Source: Variovorax ginsengisoli
GTDB lineage: Bacteria; Pseudomonadota; Gammaproteobacteria; Burkholderiales; Burkholderiaceae_C
Reading direction: 5' to 3'
Assembly (NCBI RefSeq): GCF_030486595.1
Contig: NZ_JAUJZH010000040.1
Span: forward strand, 1-64,000
Length of the DNA stretch: 64,000 bases
Below are positions 57,445-64,000 of the stretch, one piece after another; positions within the stretch are counted from its first letter, which is position 1; every line of letters starts with the position of its first letter. The translations under genes were made by a program, and so were the position numbers. Under the pieces are notes generated by a model. It was not told the origin of the DNA. It did not search any database and saw only the letters and a list, made by a program, of their open reading frames with translations.

Positions 57445-58287
57445 ATGTCTGATTTATCGTCGCTTCAACAAAGCGCCTACCGCATTCGCCGATACGCACT
57501 GCAGATGGGCGAAGTTCAGGGACAGGGCTACATCGGCCAGGCGCTCGGCTGGGCCGACGTCCTGGCGGTCGCCTACAAGCACGCCATGACCTACAAGCCC
57601 GAGGACCCAGAGTGGGAAGGCCGTGACCGCTTCCTGCTCTCGCACGGCCACTACGCGATCGCTGCCTATGCCGCACTCATCGAAGCCGGGATCATCTCCG
57701 AAGAGGAACTCGAAACCTACGGCAGCGACGACAGCCGCCTGCCGATGTCGGGGATGGTCACCTATACGCCCGGCATGGAAATGTCCGGCGGTTCGCTCGG
57801 CCAGGGTCTTCCAATCGCGGTCGGCATGGCGCTCGGTCTGCGCCTGAAGAACAACCCAGCGTTCGTCTACAACTCGATGTCCGACGGCGAGCTGGACGAA
57901 GGCTCGACCTGGGAGGCTGCGATGGGCGCGGCCCACCATCGCCTCACGAACCTGATCTGCCTGATCGACATCAACAACCAGCAGGCCGATGGCCCGTCCG
58001 GAAAGATCATGGGCTTCGAGCCGCTCGCCGACAAATGGGCAGCGTTCGGCTGGCACGTGCAGCGCGTCGATGGCAACGACCTGGCCGCCGTCATGGGTGC
58101 CTTCGATGCGGCCCGTGCGCTCAAGAATGAAAAGCCACGCGTCATCCTCTTCGATACCTTGATGGGCAAGGGCGTGCCCTTCCTCGAGAGCCGCGACAAG
58201 AACCACTTCATCCGCGTAGACCCGCCTGAATGGCAAGAAGCCATCGCCCATACCGACCGCACACAAACCGAAGGAGCCGCATCATGA
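57445..58287 (+). CDS. Transketolase, N-terminal subunit (ThDP-binding)
   Basis: The product is 280 residues with AAGGAG eight bases before the ATG. ThDP-domain features are 'LLSHGHYAIAAYAALIEAG', 'GSLGQGLPIAVGMALGLRLK' and the ThDP/Mg motif SDGELDEGSTWEAAMGAAHH...DINNQQADG. The gene product corresponds to the first half of a transketolase. It overlaps the C-terminal subunit gene by four bases (ATGA). Split transketolases occur in catabolic operons for unusual sugars. Confidence 0.9.
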   Translation: MSDLSSLQQSAYRIRRYALQMGEVQGQGYIGQALGWADVLAVAYKHAMTYKPEDPEWEGRDRFLLSHGHYAIAAYAALIEAGIISEEELETYGSDDSRLPMSGMVTYTPGMEMSGGSLGQGLPIAVGMALGLRLKNNPAFVYNSMSDGELDEGSTWEAAMGAAHHRLTNLICLIDINNQQADGPSGKIMGFEPLADKWAAFGWHVQRVDGNDLAAVMGAFDAARALKNEKPRVILFDTLMGKGVPFLESRDKNHFIRVDPPEWQEAIAHTDRTQTEGAAS

Positions 58288-59282
58288 ATGCCACCATTGA
58301 AAAGAAGCCGCGTCTGAAGACCTCGGCGATGATTGCTTCCATCGCCGGCGAGGGCCAGCGTGTCAAGGCGGCGCCCTTCGGCAAAGCCATGGTCGAGCTG
58401 GGCCGCAATCGCCCGGAGGTCGTCGGCATGACGGCCGACCTCGCCAAATACACCGACCTGCACCTGTTCGCGAACGAGTATCCCGAACGCTTCTTCCAGA
58501 TGGGCATGGCCGAGCAGTTGCTGATGGCGGCCGCCGGCGGCATGGCCAAGGAGGGGTTCATTCCCTTCGCGACGACCTATGCCGTCTTCGGAACGCGCCG
58601 GGCCTTCGACTTCGTGCACCAGGTGATTGCCGAGGAAAACCTCAACGTCAAGATGTGCTGCGCGCTGCCGGGCCTGACCACCGGCTACGGACCGAGCCAC
58701 CAGGCGACCGAGGACCTGGCGTTGATGCGCGGCATTCCCGGCCTGACGATCATCGATCCGTGCGACGCGCTCGATGTCGAACAGGCCGTGCCCCAGATGG
58801 CCGATCACCAGGGCCCCGTCTACATGCGGCTGCCGCGCGGCAACGTGCCGATGGTGCTGGACGAGTACGACTACAAGTTCGAACTCGGCAAGGCCAAGCT
58901 GATCCGCGACGGCAAGAGCGTGCTGGTGATCGCCAGCGGTTTCATGACGATGCGCTCGCTGGAGGTCGCACAACAACTGCAGGCCGACGGCATCGATGTC
59001 GCGGTCCTGCACGTTCCGACCATCAAGCCGCTCGACGAGGCGACGATCCTGGCCGAGGTCCGGCGGATGGGAAGGCTCGTCGTTGTGGCGGAGAACCACT
59101 CGGTGATCGGTGGCCTGGGCGAGGCGGTAGCGACGCTCCTCATGCGCTCGGGCGTCACGACGACGTTCCGCCAGATCGGATTGCCGGATGCGTTCCTGGA
59201 CGCGGGCGCGCTGCCGACTCTGCACGACCGCTACGGCATCTCCACCCAGATGATGGGCCAGCAGATCAAGCGCTGGGTCTAA
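58284..59282 (+). CDS. Transketolase, C-terminal subunit
   Basis: The product is 332 residues with AAGGAGCC before the ATG. It has the pyrimidine-binding domain ('MTADLAKYTDLHLFANEYPE', 'FFQMGMAEQLLMAAAGGMAK' with the conserved glutamate, 'GYGPSHQATEDLALMRGIP') and the C-terminal regulatory domain ('VLVIASGFMTMRSLEVAQQL', 'VVVAENHSVIGGLGEAVATL'). It forms the active enzyme with the subunit encoded upstream and transfers a two-carbon ketol unit from a keto-sugar to an aldehyde. Confidence 0.9.
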   Translation: MNATIEKKPRLKTSAMIASIAGEGQRVKAAPFGKAMVELGRNRPEVVGMTADLAKYTDLHLFANEYPERFFQMGMAEQLLMAAAGGMAKEGFIPFATTYAVFGTRRAFDFVHQVIAEENLNVKMCCALPGLTTGYGPSHQATEDLALMRGIPGLTIIDPCDALDVEQAVPQMADHQGPVYMRLPRGNVPMVLDEYDYKFELGKAKLIRDGKSVLVIASGFMTMRSLEVAQQLQADGIDVAVLHVPTIKPLDEATILAEVRRMGRLVVVAENHSVIGGLGEAVATLLMRSGVTTTFRQIGLPDAFLDAGALPTLHDRYGISTQMMGQQIKRWV

Positions 59283-59333
59283 GGCCTGAACACGCGCCGC
59301 CGCAGCTTCAAGCATCTTCTGGATCCAGACATC

Positions 59334-60224
59334 ATGAGTATCAAGACAAAGGTGGGATTCATCGGTCTCGGCGCCATGGGCCGCGGCGCGGTCAGCAATC
59401 TGCTGGCAAAGGGCTTTGACGTGGTGGGCTGCGATGTGCGCTCCGACGCGCTCGACTGGCTGCGAGCGCAAGGGGGAACGCCTGCATGCTCACTTGCAGA
59501 GCTGGCGGCCCAGGTTCAGATCGTCGTGTGCTTCGTCGTCAACTCGCAGCAGACAGAGGCCGTGCTGTTTGGCGACGACGGACTGGTCGGGGAGCTTGCA
59601 GCGGGTGCCGTCTTCATCGCTTGCAGCACCATGGATCCGTCCTACGTTCGCGCACTCGAAGGGCGACTGGCGAGTCACGAAATCTCGCTGATCGATGCGC
59701 CTGTCACGGGTGGCGCGGTCGGTGCCGAGCGCGGGACGTTGACCATCATGGGTTCGGGGACGCGTGAGGCCTTCGATCTGGCGCTTCCGGTGCTCCGGAC
59801 TTTTGGCTCACGCGTGCACTACCTTGGCCCGGCGGGCTCCGGTGCGCAGATGAAGGTTCTCAACCAACTGCTGTGTGGCGTGCATCTGGCTGCTGCGGGC
59901 GAAGCGCTGGCGCTTGCGAAGCACCAGGGTCTGCCGCTCGATCTGACGCTGGAGATCCTCAGCAGCGGGGCGGCCAGCTCCTGGATGCTCGCCGACCGAG
60001 GGCCGCGGATGGTCGCTGGCCAGTTCGACGACATCTCCTCGGCGGTCGACATCATTGTGAAAGACATGTCGTTGGTGCTGGACGCGACACGCGAGTCGCG
60101 TTTTCCCGCGGCACTCGCGCACGCAGCCCACCTCGCTTTCCTTGGTACCACGGCACGAGGACTGGGTGCAAAGGACGACTCAGCCGTCACGACACACTAC
60201 GAGCTAGCCGCGGGGATGCCATAG
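59334..60224 (+). CDS. 3-hydroxyacid dehydrogenase family enzyme, L-threonate dehydrogenase-like
   Basis: The product is 296 residues. The Rossmann motif is VGFIGLGAMGRGAVSNLL, the substrate motif IDAPVTGGAVGAERGTLTIM and the catalytic lysine lies in GAQMKVLNQLLCGVH. The VNSQQTEAVLFG segment resembles LtnD-type enzymes, which oxidise L-threonate. It fits a pathway for a four-carbon sugar acid or a sugar degraded to one. It follows the transketolase genes after 51 bases. Confidence 0.85.
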   Translation: MSIKTKVGFIGLGAMGRGAVSNLLAKGFDVVGCDVRSDALDWLRAQGGTPACSLAELAAQVQIVVCFVVNSQQTEAVLFGDDGLVGELAAGAVFIACSTMDPSYVRALEGRLASHEISLIDAPVTGGAVGAERGTLTIMGSGTREAFDLALPVLRTFGSRVHYLGPAGSGAQMKVLNQLLCGVHLAAAGEALALAKHQGLPLDLTLEILSSGAASSWMLADRGPRMVAGQFDDISSAVDIIVKDMSLVLDATRESRFPAALAHAAHLAFLGTTARGLGAKDDSAVTTHYELAAGMP

Positions 60225-60359
60225 AAAACGTTGCGCACGAGCTTGCGGATTCGGATACCGTCGGTCCGTCAAGGATCTGCCGGCCACTTGGCACGCTCAG
60301 TGCTTTGAAGAACCTTTGCGCGTCGAAATCCGTCACGACGGACAGGCGACGCTGATTCC

Positions 60360-61313
60360 ATGTTGCAAACACTGGCCATCACAGGCCCCATCTACCTCGT
60401 CATTGCGCTCGGCTTTCTGGCCGGGCGCGCCGGCACCTTCAGCAAGCTAGACATGCGCGTGCTCGGCACTTACGTTGTCAAGTTTGCACTCCCCGCGCTG
60501 GTGTTCACGGCGCTGTCCCAGCGCCGGGTCGACGAGGTCATGAATGGCCGCTACGTGCTCGGCTATGCCGTCGGGTCGCTCGTCGTGATGATGGCTGCCT
60601 TTGGCTGGGCGTGGCGCTGGCAGGGCAAGAGCTTTACGCTGAGTGCGCTGTGCGGGCTCGGCTGCTCAAGTTCGAACAGCGGCTTCATCGGCTACCCTAT
60701 CGCCATACTGGCGGCCGGGCCGTCGTCGGCTGCGGTCGGCCTCGCGATGTGCATGCTGGTCGAGAACTTGCTGATGATTCCGCTCGCACTGGTGATGGCG
60801 GACAGCGGCCATGCGGGCGCGGGCAAGTGGTATCGCATCCTCATGCAGTCGCTCAGCCAGCTGTCGCGAAATCCGGTCATCCTGGCGATCGTGGGCGGCC
60901 TTGCCGTCTCATTGATCGGAATTCCGATCACCGGCGTGCTGGCGCGCACCATCAACATGCTGGCGATGTCCTCGGCAGCAGTGTCCCTTTTCGTCATCGG
61001 GGGCACATTGACCGGATTGAAAACCAAGGGTATGCGGCGGGACGTGACCACCATCGCCCTGGGCAAGCTCTTGCTGCATCCCCTGGCGGTGGGACTGATG
61101 ATGTGGCTGGTGCCGCCGAACGACCCGACATTGCGGGCCGCAGCCGTGGTGTTCGCTGCCACGCCGATGCTCAGCATCTATCCCATCCTGGCCCAGAAGT
61201 ATGGCTTCGAGGAAATGTGTGCGGCAGCGCTGTTGCTGGCAACCGTTTTGTCGTTTTTGACAATCAGCATCGCCTTGTGGGTGCTGGGTCCGGTTCTTGG
61301 ATGGGCAGCGTAG
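60360..61313 (+). CDS. AEC-family transporter
   Basis: The product is 317 residues with ten predicted helices in two five-helix halves. 'GPIYLVIALGFLAGRAGTFS', 'YVVKFALPALVFTALSQR', 'ALCGLGCSSSNSGFIGYPIA' (glycine/serine-rich helix break) and 'FVIGGTLTGLKTKGMRRDVT' are typical. AEC proteins (auxin efflux carrier family) export or import organic anions such as malonate or malate. Here it may move a pathway acid. The start follows the dehydrogenase by 135 bases with no clear operator. Confidence 0.87.
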   Translation: MLQTLAITGPIYLVIALGFLAGRAGTFSKLDMRVLGTYVVKFALPALVFTALSQRRVDEVMNGRYVLGYAVGSLVVMMAAFGWAWRWQGKSFTLSALCGLGCSSSNSGFIGYPIAILAAGPSSAAVGLAMCMLVENLLMIPLALVMADSGHAGAGKWYRILMQSLSQLSRNPVILAIVGGLAVSLIGIPITGVLARTINMLAMSSAAVSLFVIGGTLTGLKTKGMRRDVTTIALGKLLLHPLAVGLMMWLVPPNDPTLRAAAVVFAATPMLSIYPILAQKYGFEEMCAAALLLATVLSFLTISIALWVLGPVLGWAA

Positions 61314-61677
61314 TACAACGGAATTTCGAGGCCTCAGATCTATCGCATGGAGTCTGCGCGGCAGATGGACTCGGCACTGCGCATGAAGAGCACGGCCAGA
61401 TCGTCAGCGAGCGCAAGTCTATGTCGGCTTGCAGGGCTTGACTTGCCCTTCGCTTCGCGCAGCCCAAGGACCGGTCATGGCCGGGACTGCCTGTTCGCCA
61501 AACTCGCCGATAGCAGTCCTTGGCCAACAGCGTGGTCACGCCGAAGGTCAGCTATCAGGCGCGGCCGCGAACTGGTGCTCGCGGCCAGAAGCGGCCGCTC
61601 GAGGAAGACCCAGAATTCGCCCGAAAGCAGTCGGTCGGTTGACCGGGCGGGTGCTGCCAACCTGCATGCCTTGGCCG
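61314..61677. other. Gap holding repeat copy B
   Basis: These 364 bases between the AEC transporter and the DUF393 gene (convergent) have no credible protein gene. They contain repeat copy B at 61489-61580, and the stem GGACTGC (61484-61490) with GCAGTCC (61513-61519) at its start. The remainder shows nothing that I recognise. Confidence 0.5.
61489..61580 (+). repeat. 92-base direct repeat, copy B
   Basis: This is the second copy of the repeat at 46035-46126, same strand, about 92 percent identical by hand count (85 of 92). The two copies flank the whole 15-kb sugar module. Here the start of the repeat can form a stem (GGACTGC with GCAGTCC) that is less perfect in copy A. Confidence 0.8.
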
Positions 61678-62067
61678 TCAGTCCAAGAAGCGTTCGGCGT
61701 AGTCGAGAGGTGGCATCGCGCATGTTTCGGTGCGGCCGAACAACCAATATCGGTTTCGCGCGACCCACCGATAGAGCGTGTCGCGCAACGGCGCCGGCAC
61801 CAGCCAGGCTCCCCAGGCGAGCCGCCATGGCCATCCCAGCGCATGGAGAACGCGCAGGATGGCGGATGTGTGCTGCCACGTGCGTTCCCGGTCAACCACG
61901 AGCAGCGTTTGCAAGCCATCTACTTTCAAACCCGCCTCGGCGAGCAAGCCCTTTCCGGTTGCGCCTTGGATTGAAGCGAACCGAACGATTCCCTTTCGGT
62001 CGTGTCGCAGTAGAAACTGCACCCAACCGTTGCAGAGCAGGCATTGAGCATCGAAGACAACAATCAC
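61678..62067 (-). CDS. DCC/DUF393-family thiol-disulfide oxidoreductase-like protein
   Basis: The product is 129 residues. The family name-giving D-x2-C-x2-C motif is present as DAQCLLC (residues 6-12), followed by 'RFASIQGATGKGLLAEAG' and 'SAILRVLHALGWPWRLAWGA'. DUF393 proteins have a thioredoxin-like fold and an uncertain role in redox chemistry. It is the last gene of a three-gene operon; its start overlaps the DUF4166 gene by four bases. Confidence 0.88.
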   Translation of the reverse strand: MIVVFDAQCLLCNGWVQFLLRHDRKGIVRFASIQGATGKGLLAEAGLKVDGLQTLLVVDRERTWQHTSAILRVLHALGWPWRLAWGAWLVPAPLRDTLYRWVARNRYWLFGRTETCAMPPLDYAERFLD

Positions 62068-62609
62068 ACTGGTTCCTTCTCGCTGATGGTCAAGTGTCCG
62101 CGATAGCTTGCCACAGTGCCAATCGCAGGCAGCGAGGCTTGAACTCGAAAGTGAAGCCGGTCACTTTGCCCCGTCTCCTCCGCAACGACCCTCGGGAGTA
62201 GCCAGTGCGGGCATCGCACTCCAAGAAAGTGCAGTCCAATCAGCCGCATCTCAAGCTGGCCTCCTGCCTCGCAGAGGCTAAAGGTCAACCGGGCGGCGCC
62301 GAGGTGTTCGACGACCTGACGAGCATCGAGGCGCATGCGGGAGGTCATCTTCTGGCCCGGGAAATGACGGGTCCATGTCTCGGCCTCTGGGGCCGCCTGG
62401 AGCTCGAATCGGATGGGGCCGCTTGTCGCCCGACGAGGTGTTCCAAGGCAAAGCGCAAGGAGCCTCGCCGCGAGCGTTGAAGGTGCATCGGTGTCGACCC
62501 AGCCGTGAAGCTCATGCCGGCCGACCAATGTGTGAAAGCGCTGCACGGCGAGCGGAAGACTGTTGAAACTCTCTCCCAGAGCCTGCTCGTACATCGACGC
62601 GGCTTTCAT
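62064..62609 (-). CDS. DUF4166 protein
   Basis: The product is 181 residues, starting MKAASMYEQALGESFNSLPL. It has the DUF4166 pattern: 'LPLAVQRFHTLVGRHELHGW', a WTRHFPGQKMTSRM motif and 'GLHFLGVRCPHWLLPRVVAE'. The function is unknown. It overlaps both neighbours by four bases (ATGA at each end), so the three genes are translated as a unit. DUF4166 domains are often fused or adjacent to saccharopine-dehydrogenase-like proteins, as here. Confidence 0.85.
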   Translation of the reverse strand: MKAASMYEQALGESFNSLPLAVQRFHTLVGRHELHGWVDTDAPSTLAARLLALCLGTPRRATSGPIRFELQAAPEAETWTRHFPGQKMTSRMRLDARQVVEHLGAARLTFSLCEAGGQLEMRLIGLHFLGVRCPHWLLPRVVAEETGQSDRLHFRVQASLPAIGTVASYRGHLTISEKEPV

Positions 62610-63733
62610 GTGGCTACCTCTGCCATGTGGATGTTCAGGCCTCGCGCTTCTTCATCAAAGTCTTCGAGCGACAGGCTGCCCACACAGGGCATCGCACCAG
62701 CGGGTAGTCCGTCGCCTGAAGCGAGCTTTCGAACCAATGCGGCTGCAGCCAACGTCGGAACGTAAGGCCCGTCGCCATGCGTCGCGACCAGGCTCCAGGT
62801 GCGCGACGTCTCGACGTTGTTGTTCCGAAGCCCAGAGACCGAAACGTGCATGGCTCCCGCATCGGACCCCCAGCCCTTGAAGATGTTTGCAACATTTTTG
62901 AGCCAGTGTGCGTGCGTAGACCAGTCGCGGACGAGGCCATGGCGAGCGGCCCACGCCATGGCGTTCATCCCCCTGTGCAAGAACGAGAGCTCGAGGCCGG
63001 CTCCAAACTGTACGTTTGGCGCGCCGGGATACCGAAGTGGCAGCAACGCGAGGTCCGGGACATCGCATGATGACAGCCAGCGACTTCCGACCGGCGCTGG
63101 GTAACGGTGGTGACGAGACCCGCTCCATCCAATCGTTTGAGTCGGGCCTTGGGCGGGTATCGCCTTTCCGCAGTAGCTGAGGATGGCCTTCACGGTCGAC
63201 AGACCTCGCTCGGTCCTATTGCCTGGACTGATGCCGATATCGATGTTGCGAACGGTCGACATGCCTTGAGCGAGGTGGTCCACGGCCGCGCTGGATAAGG
63301 CTGGGACCGAGCTTGCCCCGCTACTGACGAAAACGCCGGCTGCCTTGGCGTTTGAGTCGAGCTCCCGGATTCCTACCACGAACGCGCGCGCATCAGCCAG
63401 GTCGATGTAGTTCGCGCCGACCGATATACATGTTCGCGCGACCCGGTAATCCTGGCCTTGGAATGGCCCGGAAGCGAGAACGACGGTGGTGGGGGAAAGG
63501 GGCTTGAGCTGCCGAGGCAAGTCCGCGGACATCGCGTCCACGACGGCGGCGCCGAGGCGCGCCTTCGACTGCGGACGCAATTCCTCAACCAAAGCCTGAG
63601 CATCCTGAAGGGAGCGACCAGCGACAACTACGTGAGCGTTCGGCTGCGACGTCAGGCGTTCTACCAGTCGACGCCCGAAAAAGCCGTACCCGCCAATGAC
63701 AACCACGCGGTGTTCAGTGAGTGCTCGGCTCAT
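62606..63733 (-). CDS. Saccharopine dehydrogenase-like NAD(P)-binding protein
   Basis: The product is 375 residues, starting MSRALTEHRVVVIGGYGFFG. The N-terminal Rossmann motif is VIGGYGFFGRRLVERL, and the conserved 'CISVGANYIDLADARAFVVG' follows, as in the saccharopine dehydrogenase-like superfamily. The C-terminal part has no lysine-pathway signature, so lysine degradation is not indicated. It heads the operon with DUF4166 and DUF393 and may act on a lipid or polyketide-like substrate, which is a guess. Confidence 0.82.
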   Translation of the reverse strand: MSRALTEHRVVVIGGYGFFGRRLVERLTSQPNAHVVVAGRSLQDAQALVEELRPQSKARLGAAVVDAMSADLPRQLKPLSPTTVVLASGPFQGQDYRVARTCISVGANYIDLADARAFVVGIRELDSNAKAAGVFVSSGASSVPALSSAAVDHLAQGMSTVRNIDIGISPGNRTERGLSTVKAILSYCGKAIPAQGPTQTIGWSGSRHHRYPAPVGSRWLSSCDVPDLALLPLRYPGAPNVQFGAGLELSFLHRGMNAMAWAARHGLVRDWSTHAHWLKNVANIFKGWGSDAGAMHVSVSGLRNNNVETSRTWSLVATHGDGPYVPTLAAAALVRKLASGDGLPAGAMPCVGSLSLEDFDEEARGLNIHMAEVAT

Positions 63734-63894
63734 CGATAGATTTAAGCTTGGGGTGAATGAGCATACATGAGCTTGGCAGGACTTACCGGTTGCTTGGGCC
63801 GGGTCGGTCGCGTTCCTGCCAACAGGCAAATCGGGCCAACAGTTGCCGCTCGCCGTCGTTTAAGCTCCGCCGACCTGCTTCTTGAGTTTCCGCC

Positions 63895-64000
63895 ATGCTC
63901 CAAATGCGTCCCGGCTGTGAGTGTTGTGACCGCGACTTGCCGCCCGATTCATCCGATGCTCGAATCTGCACCTTCGAGTGCACGTTCTGCAGCGAATGCG
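63895..64000 (+). CDS. DUF1272 protein, N-terminus only (runs off the right edge)
   Basis: The frame starts MLQMRPGCECCDRDLPPDSS and continues with 'ARICTFECTFCSEC' to the window end. The CxCC and CxxCxxC pattern and the DLPPDS motif are typical of DUF1272, a zinc-ribbon-like family of about 60-80 residues. The function is unknown. The gene is divergent from the saccharopine-dehydrogenase-like operon. Confidence 0.85.
   Translation, partial: MLQMRPGCECCDRDLPPDSSDARICTFECTFCSEC

Overview
The window is GC-rich, densely packed chromosomal DNA of the kind found in betaproteobacteria of the Comamonadaceae (Variovorax or Polaromonas type). The reasons are the Bug-type tricarboxylate receptors, the Hsp70/DUF2760 triad, MocR, GcvA-type and AraC-type regulators, and many aromatic-acid and sugar-acid catabolic genes. 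No rRNA or tRNA is visible, so the taxonomy is inference.

Layout. 0-14.3 kb is mixed housekeeping and stress: an HDOD protein, a YqjD/DUF883-like membrane protein, a dead tannase gene, two Hsp70-like ATPases with a DUF2760 protein, a large cyclase/AAA/TPR signalling protein and a MocR regulator. 14.6-21.6 kb is a Nit1C-type cluster: Sll0783-like protein, nitrilase, radical SAM protein, GNAT, AIR-synthase-like protein, glycosyltransferase (frameshifted), MSMEG_0570-like protein and flavoprotein. Such clusters are known from nitrogen-starvation responses and cyanide assimilation. It is preceded by a sigma-54-like promoter and TGCA-N9-TGCA dyads, and ends in a large hairpin. 21.6-27.6 kb is decaying DNA: a kinase-aminotransferase fusion, a methyltransferase with an inverted piece, a CadC-like regulator, and an IS110-family element with a possible bridge-RNA leader.

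28-46 kb is a coherent aromatic catabolic region. It holds a LysR regulator, benzoylformate decarboxylase, aldehyde dehydrogenase, two Bug receptors, 4-hydroxybenzoate hydroxylase (frameshifted), an aromatic-acid MFS transporter, a ketopantoate-reductase-family dehydrogenase and an FMN 2-hydroxyacid dehydrogenase. A divergent AraC regulator, a complete branched-chain-type ABC transporter and an arylacetonitrilase-like nitrilase follow. Together they read as uptake and breakdown of (4-hydroxy)mandelonitrile or (4-hydroxy)mandelate through 4-hydroxybenzaldehyde to protocatechuate. With the Nit1C cluster 7 kb away, the window may equip the cell to use both halves, aryl and cyanide, of plant cyanohydrins. 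This is the most interesting hypothesis here.

46-61.6 kb is a sugar or sugar-acid module bounded by two 92-base direct repeats. It carries an aldo/keto reductase, a ribose-type ABC transporter, a broken sorbosone-dehydrogenase-like gene, a GcvA-type LysR, an SDR, a TRAP transporter with fused DctQM, a two-subunit transketolase, a threonate-dehydrogenase-like enzyme and an AEC transporter. 61.7-64 kb holds a three-gene operon (saccharopine-dehydrogenase-like, DUF4166, DUF393) and the start of a DUF1272 gene.

Several genes carry single frameshifts or nonsense codons. Those in otherwise intact operons (glycosyltransferase, pobA) could be sequencing errors; those in the 21.6-25.7 kb zone look like real decay.
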